Positions 7,609 to 16,491 of a stretch of 64,000 nucleotides of DNA are shown one piece after another; positions within the stretch are counted from its first letter, which is position 1, and each line of letters starts with the position of its first letter. Location: assembly GCA_036404275.1 (NCBI GenBank), contig DASXAM010000088.1, positions 4,603 to 68,602 of the forward strand, read 5' to 3'. The notes under the pieces are model-generated. The model searched no databases, had not been told where the DNA came from, and was given only the letters and a program-made list of their open reading frames with translations. The DNA comes from AP-15 sp036404275 (GTDB lineage: Bacteria; Pseudomonadota; Alphaproteobacteria; ATCC43930; CGMCC-115725). A program made the position numbers and the translations under genes.

Positions 7609-8676
7609 ATGGGCGCTGGTTCGGGGGATGGCGGTGCGGGGTTGGCGCGGCGGGCGCTGATGCGCAGTGTCGCCGGGGGCTCGATTGCCGGGTATTCGGG
7701 TTTCGCGAGCCGGGTGGCGGGGGCGGCGGAGGCGGGGCCGTTTCCGGCGCATCCGCGCTGGAAGTTCGTCTTTGTCAATCATGTGACGTCGAACCCGTTT
7801 TTTGTGCCGTGCCAATACGGCATCCAGGATGCCTGCGCATTGCTCGGCGTCGATTATCAGTGGACCGGGTCGGAGACTTCCGACGTGGCGCAGATGGTCA
7901 ATGCGTTCAACGCTGCGGTCGCCGGCAAGGCCGATGCGATCGCGGTTTGCCTCGTCGATCCGAAGGGGTTCGAGCGCCCGGTCGAGAACGCGCTCGCCGC
8001 CGGCATCCCGGTATTCAGCTACAATGCCGATTCGCACACCAGCAAGCGCCTCGCCTATATCGGCCAGGATTTGTTCTTGTCCGGCCAGATGATGGGCGAG
8101 CGCATCGTCAAGCTCGTCGGCGCGGGCAAGGTGGCGATCTTTATCGCCACGCCGGGGCAGCTGAATTTGCAGCCGCGCGTCGATGGCGCCATGGATTCGA
8201 TCAAGAAATCGGGGGCCGCGATCCAGGCGACGATGATCGCGACCGACCCCGCGGCCAATGCCAGCCTGTCGAAAATCCAGGCCTATTACCTCGGCAACCA
8301 GGACGTCAAAGGCATGTTCGGCGTCGGCGGCGGCGACACGATGAATTGCGGGCTCGTCAGCCGGAAATACAATTTGCCGGCAAAAGGCGTGCATGCCGGC
8401 GGCTACGATCTCTTGCCGCGGTCGCTCGAAGCGGTGCGTGACGGCTTTCTCGATTTCGTCATCGATCAGCAGCCCTATCTGCAAGGGTTTTACACGGTCA
8501 TGGAGATGTTCGTGTGGAAGGTGTCGGGCGGGCTTGTCGGACCGGCCGACATCAACACCGGTCTCAAATTCGTGACCAAAAACGAGGTAAAGCCGTATCT
8601 CGACACCAAGACGCGCTACGAAGGCAGCGCCAAGGCGGCGCAGATCGTGCCGCATGCCGGGGCCATCGGCGGCTGA
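7609..8676 (+). CDS. ABC transporter periplasmic binding protein, ribose/sugar type (Peripla_BP_4), Tat-type signal
   Basis: 355 residues. The N-terminus has a twin-arginine-like stretch (ARRALMRSVAGG) before a hydrophobic Gly/Ala segment ending at AGAAEA, so export by the Tat system encoded at 304-1650 is likely. The mature part has the periplasmic binding protein fold of the ribose class: an initial KFVFVNHVTSNPFF strand, the FNAAVAGKADAIAVCLVDP repeat, and GIPVFSYNADS. It heads an operon with a permease and an ATPase. A GGGGAGGA site precedes the ATG. The ligand is unknown; sugars or sugar-like polyols are the usual substrates. Confidence 0.88.
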   Translation: MGAGSGDGGAGLARRALMRSVAGGSIAGYSGFASRVAGAAEAGPFPAHPRWKFVFVNHVTSNPFFVPCQYGIQDACALLGVDYQWTGSETSDVAQMVNAFNAAVAGKADAIAVCLVDPKGFERPVENALAAGIPVFSYNADSHTSKRLAYIGQDLFLSGQMMGERIVKLVGAGKVAIFIATPGQLNLQPRVDGAMDSIKKSGAAIQATMIATDPAANASLSKIQAYYLGNQDVKGMFGVGGGDTMNCGLVSRKYNLPAKGVHAGGYDLLPRSLEAVRDGFLDFVIDQQPYLQGFYTVMEMFVWKVSGGLVGPADINTGLKFVTKNEVKPYLDTKTRYEGSAKAAQIVPHAGAIGG

Positions 8677-8695
8677 GGCGCCGTGCGTGGCATTG

Positions 8696-8763
8696 CCCCT
8701 CACCCCGACCCTCTCCCCGCATGCGGGGAGAGGGAGGACCCGCGCAGCGGGAGGGTGAGGGGC
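8696..8763. repeat. Dispersed palindromic repeat, copy 1
   Basis: An inner palindrome at 8709-8734 (CCCTCTCCCCGC, two bases, then the complementary arm) is flanked by an outer pair: CCCCTCACCC at about 8696-8705 and GGGTGAGGGG at 8753-8762. The core CCCCGC-NN-GCGGGG recurs at about 53.5 kb and 60.1 kb. It sits between the binding-protein and permease genes of one operon. There it could form a strong hairpin in the mRNA and lower permease expression relative to the binding protein, as known for REP-type elements. Confidence 0.8.
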
Positions 8764-8812
8764 GCCGCCCGACCGCTATCGGGCCTTGAGGGGTGGCGCG
8801 GTCGAGGAAGCG

Positions 8813-9804
8813 GTGAAAGCGACTGAGCAACGGGCGATGGCGCGCCGCAGTGTCGCCGAGCGTCTTTACGGGTTGCTGCTGCGGCCGGAGGCGAGCGTCA
8901 TTGTCGTCTCGGTAGCACTCGTCATTTATTTCGAGCTCGCGAACCAGAATTTTCTGACCGACGCAAATATTCAGACATTGTCGCAGTTTGTCGCCGCACC
9001 GGTGATCATCGCCTGCGGTGAAATCATGCTGTTGATCTGCCGTGAGATCGATCTTTCGGTCGGGCAGGTTTTCGCGCTGGCGCCGTTTCTGATGCAAAAC
9101 ATGCATGATTTCGGCCTCCCGGTGCCGGTGGCGATCCTGGCGACGCTCGCCGCCTGCGCCTTGATCGGGCTCGTCATCGGCCTGATCACGATCGGGCTGC
9201 GCGTGCCGTCGTTTATCACCACGCTCGGCATGCTGTTTCTGATCACCGGGCTGACCTTGACGATCTCGCGCGGCTATCCGGCGAACACCGCCGGCGGCCC
9301 GCTTTTGACCGGGATCATGGGGGTGTGGGCCTATTCCGAAATCGTCTGGGCCTTGGTCATCGTCGCGATCATGCACGTCGTCTTGCGCCATACGCGCTGG
9401 GGGCTGCATACGGTCGCGATCGGCGGCAACATCGTCGCGGCGGCTGAGGCCGGCATTGCGATCAACCGCATCAAGATCGGCAATTTTGTGCTGACCAGCA
9501 CATTGGGCGGATTGACCGGATTGCTCGAAGCCTTTCGCGTCGGCTCGATCGACCCGCTGGCCGGCGGCAGCAACATCATGTTTCTGGGCGTCGCCTCCGG
9601 TGTCATCGGCGGCACCGCGATCGCTGGCGGCGCCGGCACGATCATCGGCGGGCTCGTCGGCGGCATCATGCTCGGCATCCTGCAGGACGGCTTTACGCTG
9701 CAAGGCATCAACGCCTTCACCTTCGACATCGTGATCGGCGCCGCGATCCTGATCGCGATGATCGCCAACATCCATCTGGCGCGGCTGCGCGGCGGCGGCC
9801 CGGC

Positions 9805-9808
<4 letters not shown>
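8813..9808 (+). CDS. ABC transporter permease, ribose/xylose type (BPD_transp_2)
   Basis: About 331 residues with roughly ten hydrophobic helices, consistent with RbsC/XylH/FrcC permeases. Conserved features include EIMLLICREIDLSVGQVFAL near the N-terminus and the C-terminal GGGTAIAGGAGTIIGGLVGG-like glycine-rich loop. I chose the GTG at 8813 because GAGGAAG lies just upstream; TTG at 8786 and ATG at 8837 are alternatives in the same frame. The stop overlaps the ATPase start (ATGA). It forms the membrane channel of the importer with the neighbouring genes. Confidence 0.9.
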
Positions 9809-10584
<776 letters not shown>

Positions 10585-10731
10585 GGCGCCGCTCGCCGCG
10601 CTGCTTTGGCCACAGCGACCCGGTCCCGCTTTCGTGTCGGCGAGCACCGGTGGTGAGATCGGCGGTGACGCCGGGCCCGCAATCGGCGTAGCATCGGGCT
10701 CGACTTGATGTGACCAGAGAAGGGAAGCGGC

Positions 10732-11064
10732 ATGCTGGCGTTGTGGGTCAAGGTGCGGGTCAAGCCGGAGGGGCGCGAGCGGTTCCTGCAGGCGATCGAG
10801 GTGGATGCGCTCGGCTCCGAGCGCGACGAGACGGGCTGCATGCGCTTCAACGTGCTGCAGGACGGGCAGGACCCGAACACCTATTATTTCTACGAGGTCT
10901 ACCGCGACGAGGCGGCGCTCGAAGCGCACCGCGCGGCGCCGCATTACGCGGTGTGGCGCGCCGCAGCCGACACGCTCGACGGCACGCCGCAAGCAACGCG
11001 CTGCAATTCGGTCTTTCCCGCCGACCCGTCCTATTGGGAGCGCAAAAGCGCCATTCCCCGCTAA
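10732..11064 (+). CDS. Antibiotic biosynthesis monooxygenase (ABM) / LsrG-like small enzyme
   Basis: 110 residues forming a dimeric alpha-beta barrel. The VRVKPEGRERFLQAIEVDALGSERDE start, the GCMRFNVLQDGQDPNTYYFYEVYRDEAALEAH middle and the HYAVW helix are typical of the ABM/LsrG family. These enzymes act on small quinones or on phospho-AI-2 without a cofactor, but members of unknown function are many. It lies 147 bp after the ABC operon with its own AGAAGGGAAG ribosome binding site and converges with the amidohydrolase gene. Confidence 0.82.
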   Translation: MLALWVKVRVKPEGRERFLQAIEVDALGSERDETGCMRFNVLQDGQDPNTYYFYEVYRDEAALEAHRAAPHYAVWRAAADTLDGTPQATRCNSVFPADPSYWERKSAIPR

Positions 11065-11079
11065 GTGTTGTGCGGTGGG

Positions 11080-12201
11080 CTATCGTAGGCCGTAAAAGCC
11101 CATCGCACCGCCGGCCATGACCCGGTGTCGGGTCTCGGGCGAGACCCCTTCGAGCCGGTCGAGCAGCATTTTGGGCGCGCCCGGGAAAAACCCGTCGCGG
11201 TGCGGATAATCGGTCGCCCACATGATCTTGTGCGGTCCGATATAGTCGGCGAGGACGCGGATGCTGCCCTCGACTGGCTCGAACGAAATCCAGCAATTGC
11301 GCTGAAAGACTTCGCTCGGGCGCGTCGAAAGTCCGGAGTCGTTGAACCCCTGGTCGTCGAAATGGCGGTCCATGCGGTCGAGCCAAGGTGCCACCCAGCC
11401 GCCGCCCGATTCCAGAAAGCCGATGCGGACCTTCGGGTGACGCTCGCAAACTCCGCCCCAGATGACGCTCATGCAGGCGAGCATCATCTCCATCGTGTGG
11501 CTGATGATATGCTGCGCGGCGCGCCCCTCGAAGCGGTCGATGCCGACCGTCGGCATGCCGCTGTTGCCGCCTTCGTGAAAGCCGATCGAAAAATCAAGCT
11601 CCTCGGCGGCGCTCCAAAACGGCTCGTAATCGGGATGGTGGATCATCTTGCCGTTGTAGGGGTTGGGCCGGATGAACCCACCGCGAAATCCTAATTCCTT
11701 GCGGGCGAAGCGCATTTCGGCGATCGCGAGGTCGAGCGACTGCATCGGCAGCATCGCAATCCCAAAGAGGCGATCGGGATACGGCTGGCAATAATCGGCG
11801 AGCCAGCGGTTATAGGCGCGGCACATCGCGGCCGCGAGCGGCGGGTCTTTAATGGCGCCGGCAAAGAGCCCCATGCTCGGATATAAAAAGGCCGCGTCGA
11901 TGCCATCCAAATCCATGTCGGGGATGCGCTTGTGCGGGTCGAACCCGCCCGGCTTACCGTCCTTGTAGGCCATCGTCGAAGCCTGGACGACGCCTTGGCG
12001 GGAGCCGACGCCGCCAATGCCCCCCATGCCCTGCCGGCTCCCGAGAATCTTCTCCTCGACCAGCAGCATCTCCTTGCCGCTGTTGTCGACAATGAGGCGC
12101 GGCGCCCGGTCGCGAAACGCCTTTTCCATATAGTCGTCCCAGAGGGTCACCGGCTCCAGCACATGGCCGTCGGCGTCGATGGCGTTGTAGGTCCGGCTCA
12201 T
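11080..12201 (-). CDS. Amidohydrolase-family metal-dependent hydrolase (Amidohydro_2)
   Basis: 373 residues. A TIM-barrel hydrolase or decarboxylase related to ACMSD and gamma-resorcylate decarboxylase. Visible markers are the metal-binding DADGH near the N-terminus, LYPSMGLFAGAI, a central FHEGG, the FLESGGGWVAPWLDRMDRH stretch and the C-terminal WATDYPHRDG with its catalytic Asp. The ATG at 12201 has AGGAGAAGG upstream; the longer frame start is not supported. A second family member lies at 40311-41450. The natural substrate cannot be predicted. Confidence 0.9.
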   Translation of the reverse strand: MSRTYNAIDADGHVLEPVTLWDDYMEKAFRDRAPRLIVDNSGKEMLLVEEKILGSRQGMGGIGGVGSRQGVVQASTMAYKDGKPGGFDPHKRIPDMDLDGIDAAFLYPSMGLFAGAIKDPPLAAAMCRAYNRWLADYCQPYPDRLFGIAMLPMQSLDLAIAEMRFARKELGFRGGFIRPNPYNGKMIHHPDYEPFWSAAEELDFSIGFHEGGNSGMPTVGIDRFEGRAAQHIISHTMEMMLACMSVIWGGVCERHPKVRIGFLESGGGWVAPWLDRMDRHFDDQGFNDSGLSTRPSEVFQRNCWISFEPVEGSIRVLADYIGPHKIMWATDYPHRDGFFPGAPKMLLDRLEGVSPETRHRVMAGGAMGFYGLR

Positions 12202-12309
12202 CCGGTCTTCCTTCTCCTTTGCGCGTCCCACGATGCTAGCGCAGCGTCGCCTAGCCCGCCAATGCCGTGCCTACGATTGGACATAAGAATCAGGATGGCG
12301 GAAGGGCCG

Positions 12310-12972
12310 ATGGCCAAAACACGCGGCACCGGTCTCTTGATGGTGTGGACCGACATCGACGCCGAGCACGAGCCGGAGTTCAACCGCTGGTACGACGAGG
12401 AGCACCTGCCGCGGCTGTTGGAAGTGCCGGGGTTCTTGAGCGCCGGCCGCTACGTGGCGCTGAAGGGCAGGCCGAAATACCTCACGGTTTACGAGCTCGA
12501 GGATCACAACGTGCTGCGCAGTGCCGCCTATCTCGACAGTGTCAAATACCGGTCCTCGACGCAGCGGCAACAGACCGGGACGAGCCGGATCGGCCCCATT
12601 TTTTTGCGCAACGCCTATCGCCAGATTTTTCCGGTGCATACCCACCCGGTGGAGCAGACCGCAGCGATGGCGCCGGTGCTGCAGATGGGCCGGATCGACG
12701 TGTCGAGCGCCGTCGAGGAGGAATTCAACGCCTGGTACAACACGGTCTATATTCCGGGCTATCTCGCGGTCCCTGGTTGTCTCGGGGCGCGCCGCTGGGT
12801 CGCGGTCGAGGGCCAGCCGAAATATCTGACCCTGTATGAATTCGAGCACGCGGGCGTGCCGGAAACCGAGGCATGGCATCGGGCGCGGGACAGCAATCCA
12901 TGGACGCAGCGGATGCGGCCCAATCTGCGCCATGGTTCACCCGGCGTCTATCGGCGAATCTATCCGAAATAG
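12310..12972 (+). CDS. Tandem alpha-beta barrel protein (internally duplicated DABB/EthD-like)
   Basis: About 220 residues made of two copies of one module. The first copy reads EPEFNRWYDEEHLPRLLEVPGFLSAGRYVALKG...PKYLTVYELE and the second EEEFNAWYNTVYIPGYLAVPGCLGARRWVAVEG...PKYLTLYEFE. This is a dimeric alpha-beta barrel family (EthD-like/DUF type) fused into a pseudo-dimer. Such proteins are often found beside aromatic or steroid catabolic enzymes, but no reaction can be assigned. ATG at 12310 has GGAAGGG upstream; ATG at 12295 is an alternative adding five residues. Confidence 0.72.
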   Translation: MAKTRGTGLLMVWTDIDAEHEPEFNRWYDEEHLPRLLEVPGFLSAGRYVALKGRPKYLTVYELEDHNVLRSAAYLDSVKYRSSTQRQQTGTSRIGPIFLRNAYRQIFPVHTHPVEQTAAMAPVLQMGRIDVSSAVEEEFNAWYNTVYIPGYLAVPGCLGARRWVAVEGQPKYLTLYEFEHAGVPETEAWHRARDSNPWTQRMRPNLRHGSPGVYRRIYPK

Positions 12973-12993
12973 CGTCGCACCGGGTGCCGTGGA

Positions 12994-14283
12994 TCAGCGG
13001 CGCGGCAGCTGATCCCAGCTTTCGCCGTCGAGCAGACGCCCGGCAGCGCGTCGGCCGCGCCGCACCATGCGTCGGCCGAACGCATCGTCCTCGGCCGGGG
13101 CCCACTCGCCCCATTGCTCGAACAGGAACGGGACCTGCGCCGCGGTGCAGAGGTCGCGCAGCCGGCGCAGCCAGTCGGGCTCGGTCGGGCGAGCGCCGAT
13201 GCCGGTCTCGCCGCCGGCGACAACCCAGTCGAGCGCGGGCCAAGCCGCGCGTTGGTTGGGCACGGGGCGGCCGCGGCCGTCGAGCCGATAGTGAACGCCG
13301 CGCAGCGCGTCGAAACAGCCCTCGCTCGTTGGCACCGCATCCGGCCGCACCGGGCCGAGCAATGGCTCGAAGCACACCCAACGCACCGCCGCCGGGGTCT
13401 GCGCCAGCTCCCCGATGCGCCCGATAGTGTCCTGGTTCTCGACCGAAACGCCGATCCACAAATTCGGCAACGGCCAAGGATCGATGCCGACCGGACGGGG
13501 CGCCGTCTCGGCGGTGGCCGGCGCGGCATAGACCACGCGCTCGAGCCCCGTCCTCCAGCCCCGCAGCCCCGCGGCGCGCCGGCCGCCGGCACCGCGTCCC
13601 CCGCTCGCGGCGGATTCGGTCGTAATTGCCGCAGGCAGCGCGGCCATTTCTTGTGCGATGCGGGCGGGGGTCTGCGGGTCGCTATAGTAATTCCGCATCC
13701 GCCTCGGCCGTTTGGTCAGCACCAGAAACCGATGCCAATGGGCGACGGCGACGGCCGCATGCAGCCGGTCGAGGATTGCCGTGGTCACCTCGTCGTGAAA
13801 CAGATCGGCCATCGAGCTCACCACTATGCGGCGCGGGCGCGGCTGAAACAGCGGCCAGGTCAGCAGGTCGTCGCGGATCCGCACCTCTCCGGTCCAGCTC
13901 AGCCCCGCCGCCCCCACGCGGGCCAGCCCGGCGTAGCGCGCACCCGGCCTGCCGCCCATTCGGGCGAGCTGGGCGGCCGCCTGCATTGACCGACAATGCT
14001 CGCAGCCGGGACTGACCGGGGAGCAGCCGATGATCGGGTTCCAATTGGCGTCGGACCACGGCGCCGCGGGCGGGGCCGCACCGCGCCGCGACGGATCGAG
14101 CTCATCCGATCCAGCCAACCGCAGCGGCGGATCGGTTGCCCGATTCTCCGTCAACCGCCCCTCGATGCGACCGACGGGGCCGCCCAGCGCCTTGTCGGCC
14201 AACGGCCGTCCCGGTGGCAAACAACGAGGCGTGCGACCGATTTGTCGGCGCGAACAACGATGCCCCGCACGCAATATCCTCAT
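12994..14283 (-). CDS. DUF5131 / phage Gp37-Gp68 family protein
   Basis: Up to 429 residues; the conserved part starts near residue 75. The hallmark is WSDANWNPIIGCSPVSPGC with three cysteines, Cys87, Cys94 and Cys97, in a C-x6-C-x2-C arrangement like that proposed to hold an iron-sulfur cluster in this family. Further family strings are VSSMADLFHDEV, FLVLTKRPRRM, LWIGVSVENQ, WVCFEPLLGP, WVVAGGETG and PFLFEQWGEW. An insertion rich in Gly/Ala/Arg lies at about 195-250. The first 70 residues lack conservation, so the true start is uncertain and could be a TTG near residue 57. The function of the family is not established; many members are in phages or mobile regions. Confidence 0.85.
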   Translation of the reverse strand: MRILRAGHRCSRRQIGRTPRCLPPGRPLADKALGGPVGRIEGRLTENRATDPPLRLAGSDELDPSRRGAAPPAAPWSDANWNPIIGCSPVSPGCEHCRSMQAAAQLARMGGRPGARYAGLARVGAAGLSWTGEVRIRDDLLTWPLFQPRPRRIVVSSMADLFHDEVTTAILDRLHAAVAVAHWHRFLVLTKRPRRMRNYYSDPQTPARIAQEMAALPAAITTESAASGGRGAGGRRAAGLRGWRTGLERVVYAAPATAETAPRPVGIDPWPLPNLWIGVSVENQDTIGRIGELAQTPAAVRWVCFEPLLGPVRPDAVPTSEGCFDALRGVHYRLDGRGRPVPNQRAAWPALDWVVAGGETGIGARPTEPDWLRRLRDLCTAAQVPFLFEQWGEWAPAEDDAFGRRMVRRGRRAAGRLLDGESWDQLPRR

Positions 14284-14638
14284 CGGAGAGAAGGCCTATA
14301 TGTATATGTCCAATTGCATTCAAAATGCAACTATTATAAGATATGGTTAATTTTAATCATCCTAGGGATAGCCGGCTCAAGCCCGGCCACCGAGCGCTCC
14401 GACACTTCGTTTAAATAAAGAGCGGGACCGGCTGCAGGGGGTTCTCTCCGCTGGACCCCACATACTGCGGCGCAGGCCAGGCGGGATTGCCGGTATCGGC
14501 CGGGGGCACGCAGCGCATATTTCGTCGGGAGACGGCCGCCGGCATCGCGCACCGCGATGGCCGGGCGGCCGCAACCCTAGCACGCTCCTCGGTAACGGTC
14601 GATGCCCGTTCAGCGCAAGCCCGCTCGTCTCCGGCGGC
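14284..14638. other. Gene-free interval with an AT-rich island
   Basis: About 355 bp with no convincing gene. Bases 14295-14370 are markedly AT-rich compared with everything around them. The island contains a perfect 7-3-7 inverted repeat, TTGCATT-CAA-AATGCAA (14314-14330). It is followed by a T-arm-like hairpin, GCCGG-CTCAAGC-CCGGC (14371-14387). Short frames across it have no recognisable content. The remainder to 14638 is ordinary GC-rich sequence in which I see nothing. Confidence 0.6.
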
Positions 14639-15497
14639 TCAATGCGTGGTGCGGCGGATCAGCTCGGCCCAGCGGTCGAGAATCGGCTCGACCGCGGCGG
14701 TGTCGGCCGAGGGCAGCATGACGACAGCGCGAGCGATCCCGCGGTCGCGATAGCGGGCGAGCCGATCGGCGTCGTCGCCGGCGCCGAAAATCGTGATCGA
14801 GAGCGAAGCGGGGTCGCGCCCGGCCTGCGCTGCCATCTCGCGAAACTGCGGCAGAAAATCGGTGATGTCGGCATAGGCGGGCCGGCTTGCATTCGGTACC
14901 CAGCCACCGCCGTAACGTATAGCGCGCCGGGCGCTGTGTGGAAAGGCGCCGCCGACGATGACAGGGGGATGCGGTTTTTGCACCGGCTCGGGCCAGGCCC
15001 GCATCTTCGGAAAATCAATGATTTCTCCGTGATATTCGGGCTCTTCCTCGGTCCAGATCGCAGGCATCGCCTCGACCTGCTCGCGCATTCGCTTGAACCG
15101 GGTTTTGAATTCGGTGCCGTGGTCTTCCATCTCCTCCTGGTTCCAGCCGCCGCCGATCCCGAACAAAAACCGCCCGCCCGAGACTTGGTCGAGGGTGGCG
15201 ACGAGCTTGGCGGTTTGGATTGTGTCACGTTGGATGACGAGGCACACACACGCCGATCGCCACCTTCAATGTGCGGGTCGCGGCGGCAGCGGCGGTCAAG
15301 GTGACGAACGGGTCCATGACATCGTGATATTGCTTGCCGAGCGGCCCGCCCGAGGCCGGCTGCGAGCGCCGCGAGGACGGGATGTGCGAATGTTCGGGGG
15401 TCCACAAGGATTCGAAACCACGTGCCTCCAGCGCCCGGCCGAGCTCGGTCGGCGTCGTGGAATAATCGGTAAAAAACATCGCCGCGCCGAAATCCAT
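14639..15497 (-). pseudogene. Luciferase-like (LLM class, F420-type) oxidoreductase, frameshifted at a TG repeat
   Basis: The minus strand encodes the start of an LLM-class monooxygenase from ATG 15497 (MDFGAAMFFTDYSTTPTELG, then GFESLWTPEHSHIP). The frame then ends about 90 residues in. Homology resumes in another frame as CLVIQRDTIQTAKLVATLDQ, the typical GRFLFGIGGGWN motif and a full C-terminal part to 14639. The switch lies on a dinucleotide run, CACACACAC on the plus strand (15243-15251). The net shift of one base is explained by one TG unit lost or two gained. Both flanks are well conserved, so the gene is recently broken, phase-variable, or affected by a sequencing error. If intact it would be about 285 residues. 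Confidence 0.85.
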
Positions 15498-15647
15498 CTA
15501 CAGTCCTTCCGCTAGGCGTTGCGGGATCACCCGAGCTTATCCCCGCGCGGGCACGCGCTGCCAGCCCGATGCCGCAAATTGGTGCCTGGCTCGGGCGAAC
15601 AGGTCAGTGCAAACTTGGCCAGGACTGTAAAAAATTGCGACAGCAAC

Positions 15648-15677
15648 AAAAAAGCGGCGCCCGCGGGCGCCGCTTTT
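15648..15677 (-). terminator. Rho-independent terminator of the PEP-CTERM gene
   Basis: A perfect 10-bp stem, GCGGCGCCCG/CGGGCGCCGC (15654-15673), is flanked by A6 on the left, which is a T6 tract on the minus strand, and by T4 on the right. It starts 20 bp after the stop codon of the minus-strand gene at 15697-16443. The flanking tracts would let it work in both directions. Confidence 0.88.
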
Positions 15678-15696
15678 GGTTGGCTGGAGAGGCCGA

Positions 15697-16443
15697 TTAC
15701 GCCTTTGTCGCGCGGCGCCGGCGCATCAGCCCGAACGCCGCCAGACCGAGACCGAGCACCGCGAGCGAGGCCGGCTCCGGGCTTGACACCGGCGGCGATA
15801 AAACGTTGTGGAACGCGAAGATGAGGTCGTTGTAGTCGAAATCGCTGCCCTGGCTAGCCAGTCGGTCCTCAAAACCGATAAACAACCAATCAGACGAGTT
15901 CGGGTCGATCGCGTTCATCGCGTTGATCACGGCCGCGCTGAGCGAAACCGGCTGACGCGGACTTTGGTCGTCAAAGAAGAGGCTCGCCGAGGTCGAGTCG
16001 ATCGGGCCCGTGCCGGTGGTCGGCTGAGCGTAAGCGGTATGCGGCTCGCCATCGGGTGAGGTTGCCGGCTCGGCATTCGTGTAGTCGAGCGTGCCGGTAG
16101 AGTCATTCGCAAACATGAATGGCAGCGTCTCGCCCACAGTAAGACCGCTGATGGTCTTGGTGTCGCCAAGCGCCGACGTCTTGTTATTGAAGATCGTGCT
16201 CATAAACAGGCTCAGCGTGTCGGTATCCGCGGCCGACTCAAACGCAAAAACAACCTGGACGCTAGTATTGGTGGCGGTAAGAGCGCATCCCGCCCCGGCG
16301 CCCTGGGCCTGGGCCGGAGGGTTGATTGGCGTGGTGTTGACGCAGGGCGCGGCCTGCGTCGAATGGGCGGCGACGGCCAATCCGATCGCGGCAAGCGCGC
16401 CGATAAGCGCACTGCCCGGGTTACCTTTGATCAATCGTTGCAT
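15697..16443 (-). CDS. PEP-CTERM sorting-domain protein with a DUF4114-like region
   Basis: 248 residues. An N-terminal signal peptide (ALIGALAAIGLAVAAHSTQA) is followed by a secreted domain. The string SDFDYNDLIFAF at about 205-216 matches the acidic signature of DUF4114 domains. The C-terminus is a textbook PEP-CTERM signal: SSPEPASLAVLGLGLAAFGL followed by MRRRR. Such proteins are recognised by an exosortase and are linked to exopolysaccharide export and biofilm or floc formation. ATG 16443 was chosen over an upstream GTG because GGAG lies six bases before it. It is preceded by a sigma-54-type promoter and ends at a strong terminator, so it is a single-gene transcript. Confidence 0.9.
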   Translation of the reverse strand: MQRLIKGNPGSALIGALAAIGLAVAAHSTQAAPCVNTTPINPPAQAQGAGAGCALTATNTSVQVVFAFESAADTDTLSLFMSTIFNNKTSALGDTKTISGLTVGETLPFMFANDSTGTLDYTNAEPATSPDGEPHTAYAQPTTGTGPIDSTSASLFFDDQSPRQPVSLSAAVINAMNAIDPNSSDWLFIGFEDRLASQGSDFDYNDLIFAFHNVLSPPVSSPEPASLAVLGLGLAAFGLMRRRRATKA

Positions 16444-16475
16444 GTCCGGCTCCTTCACAAATGTTAACCCTAACT

Positions 16476-16491
16476 AGCAAATCCTATGCCA
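16476..16491 (-). promoter_or_regulatory. Sigma-54 (-24/-12) promoter of the PEP-CTERM gene
   Basis: Read on the minus strand the sequence is TGGCATAGGATTTGCT. The -24 GG and -12 GC are separated by exactly ten bases, and the site fits the RpoN consensus TGGCAC-N5-TTGCW at all but one key base. The expected start of transcription is about 12 bp downstream, giving a leader of roughly 20 bases before ATG 16443. In other exosortase-containing bacteria PEP-CTERM genes are known to depend on RpoN and the PrsK/PrsR two-component system, which makes the site more credible. Confidence 0.75.

Noticed and set aside
14371..14387. Possible tRNA from a T-arm-like hairpin
   Set aside because: No acceptor stem, D-arm or anticodon arm can be drawn around it, and the loop begins CTC rather than TTC. 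Kept only as a curiosity in the AT-rich island.
15519..15835. Two small plus-strand frames (about 90-100 residues) opposite the end of the PEP-CTERM gene
   Set aside because: They run straight through the strong terminator hairpin and into the antisense of a well-supported gene.
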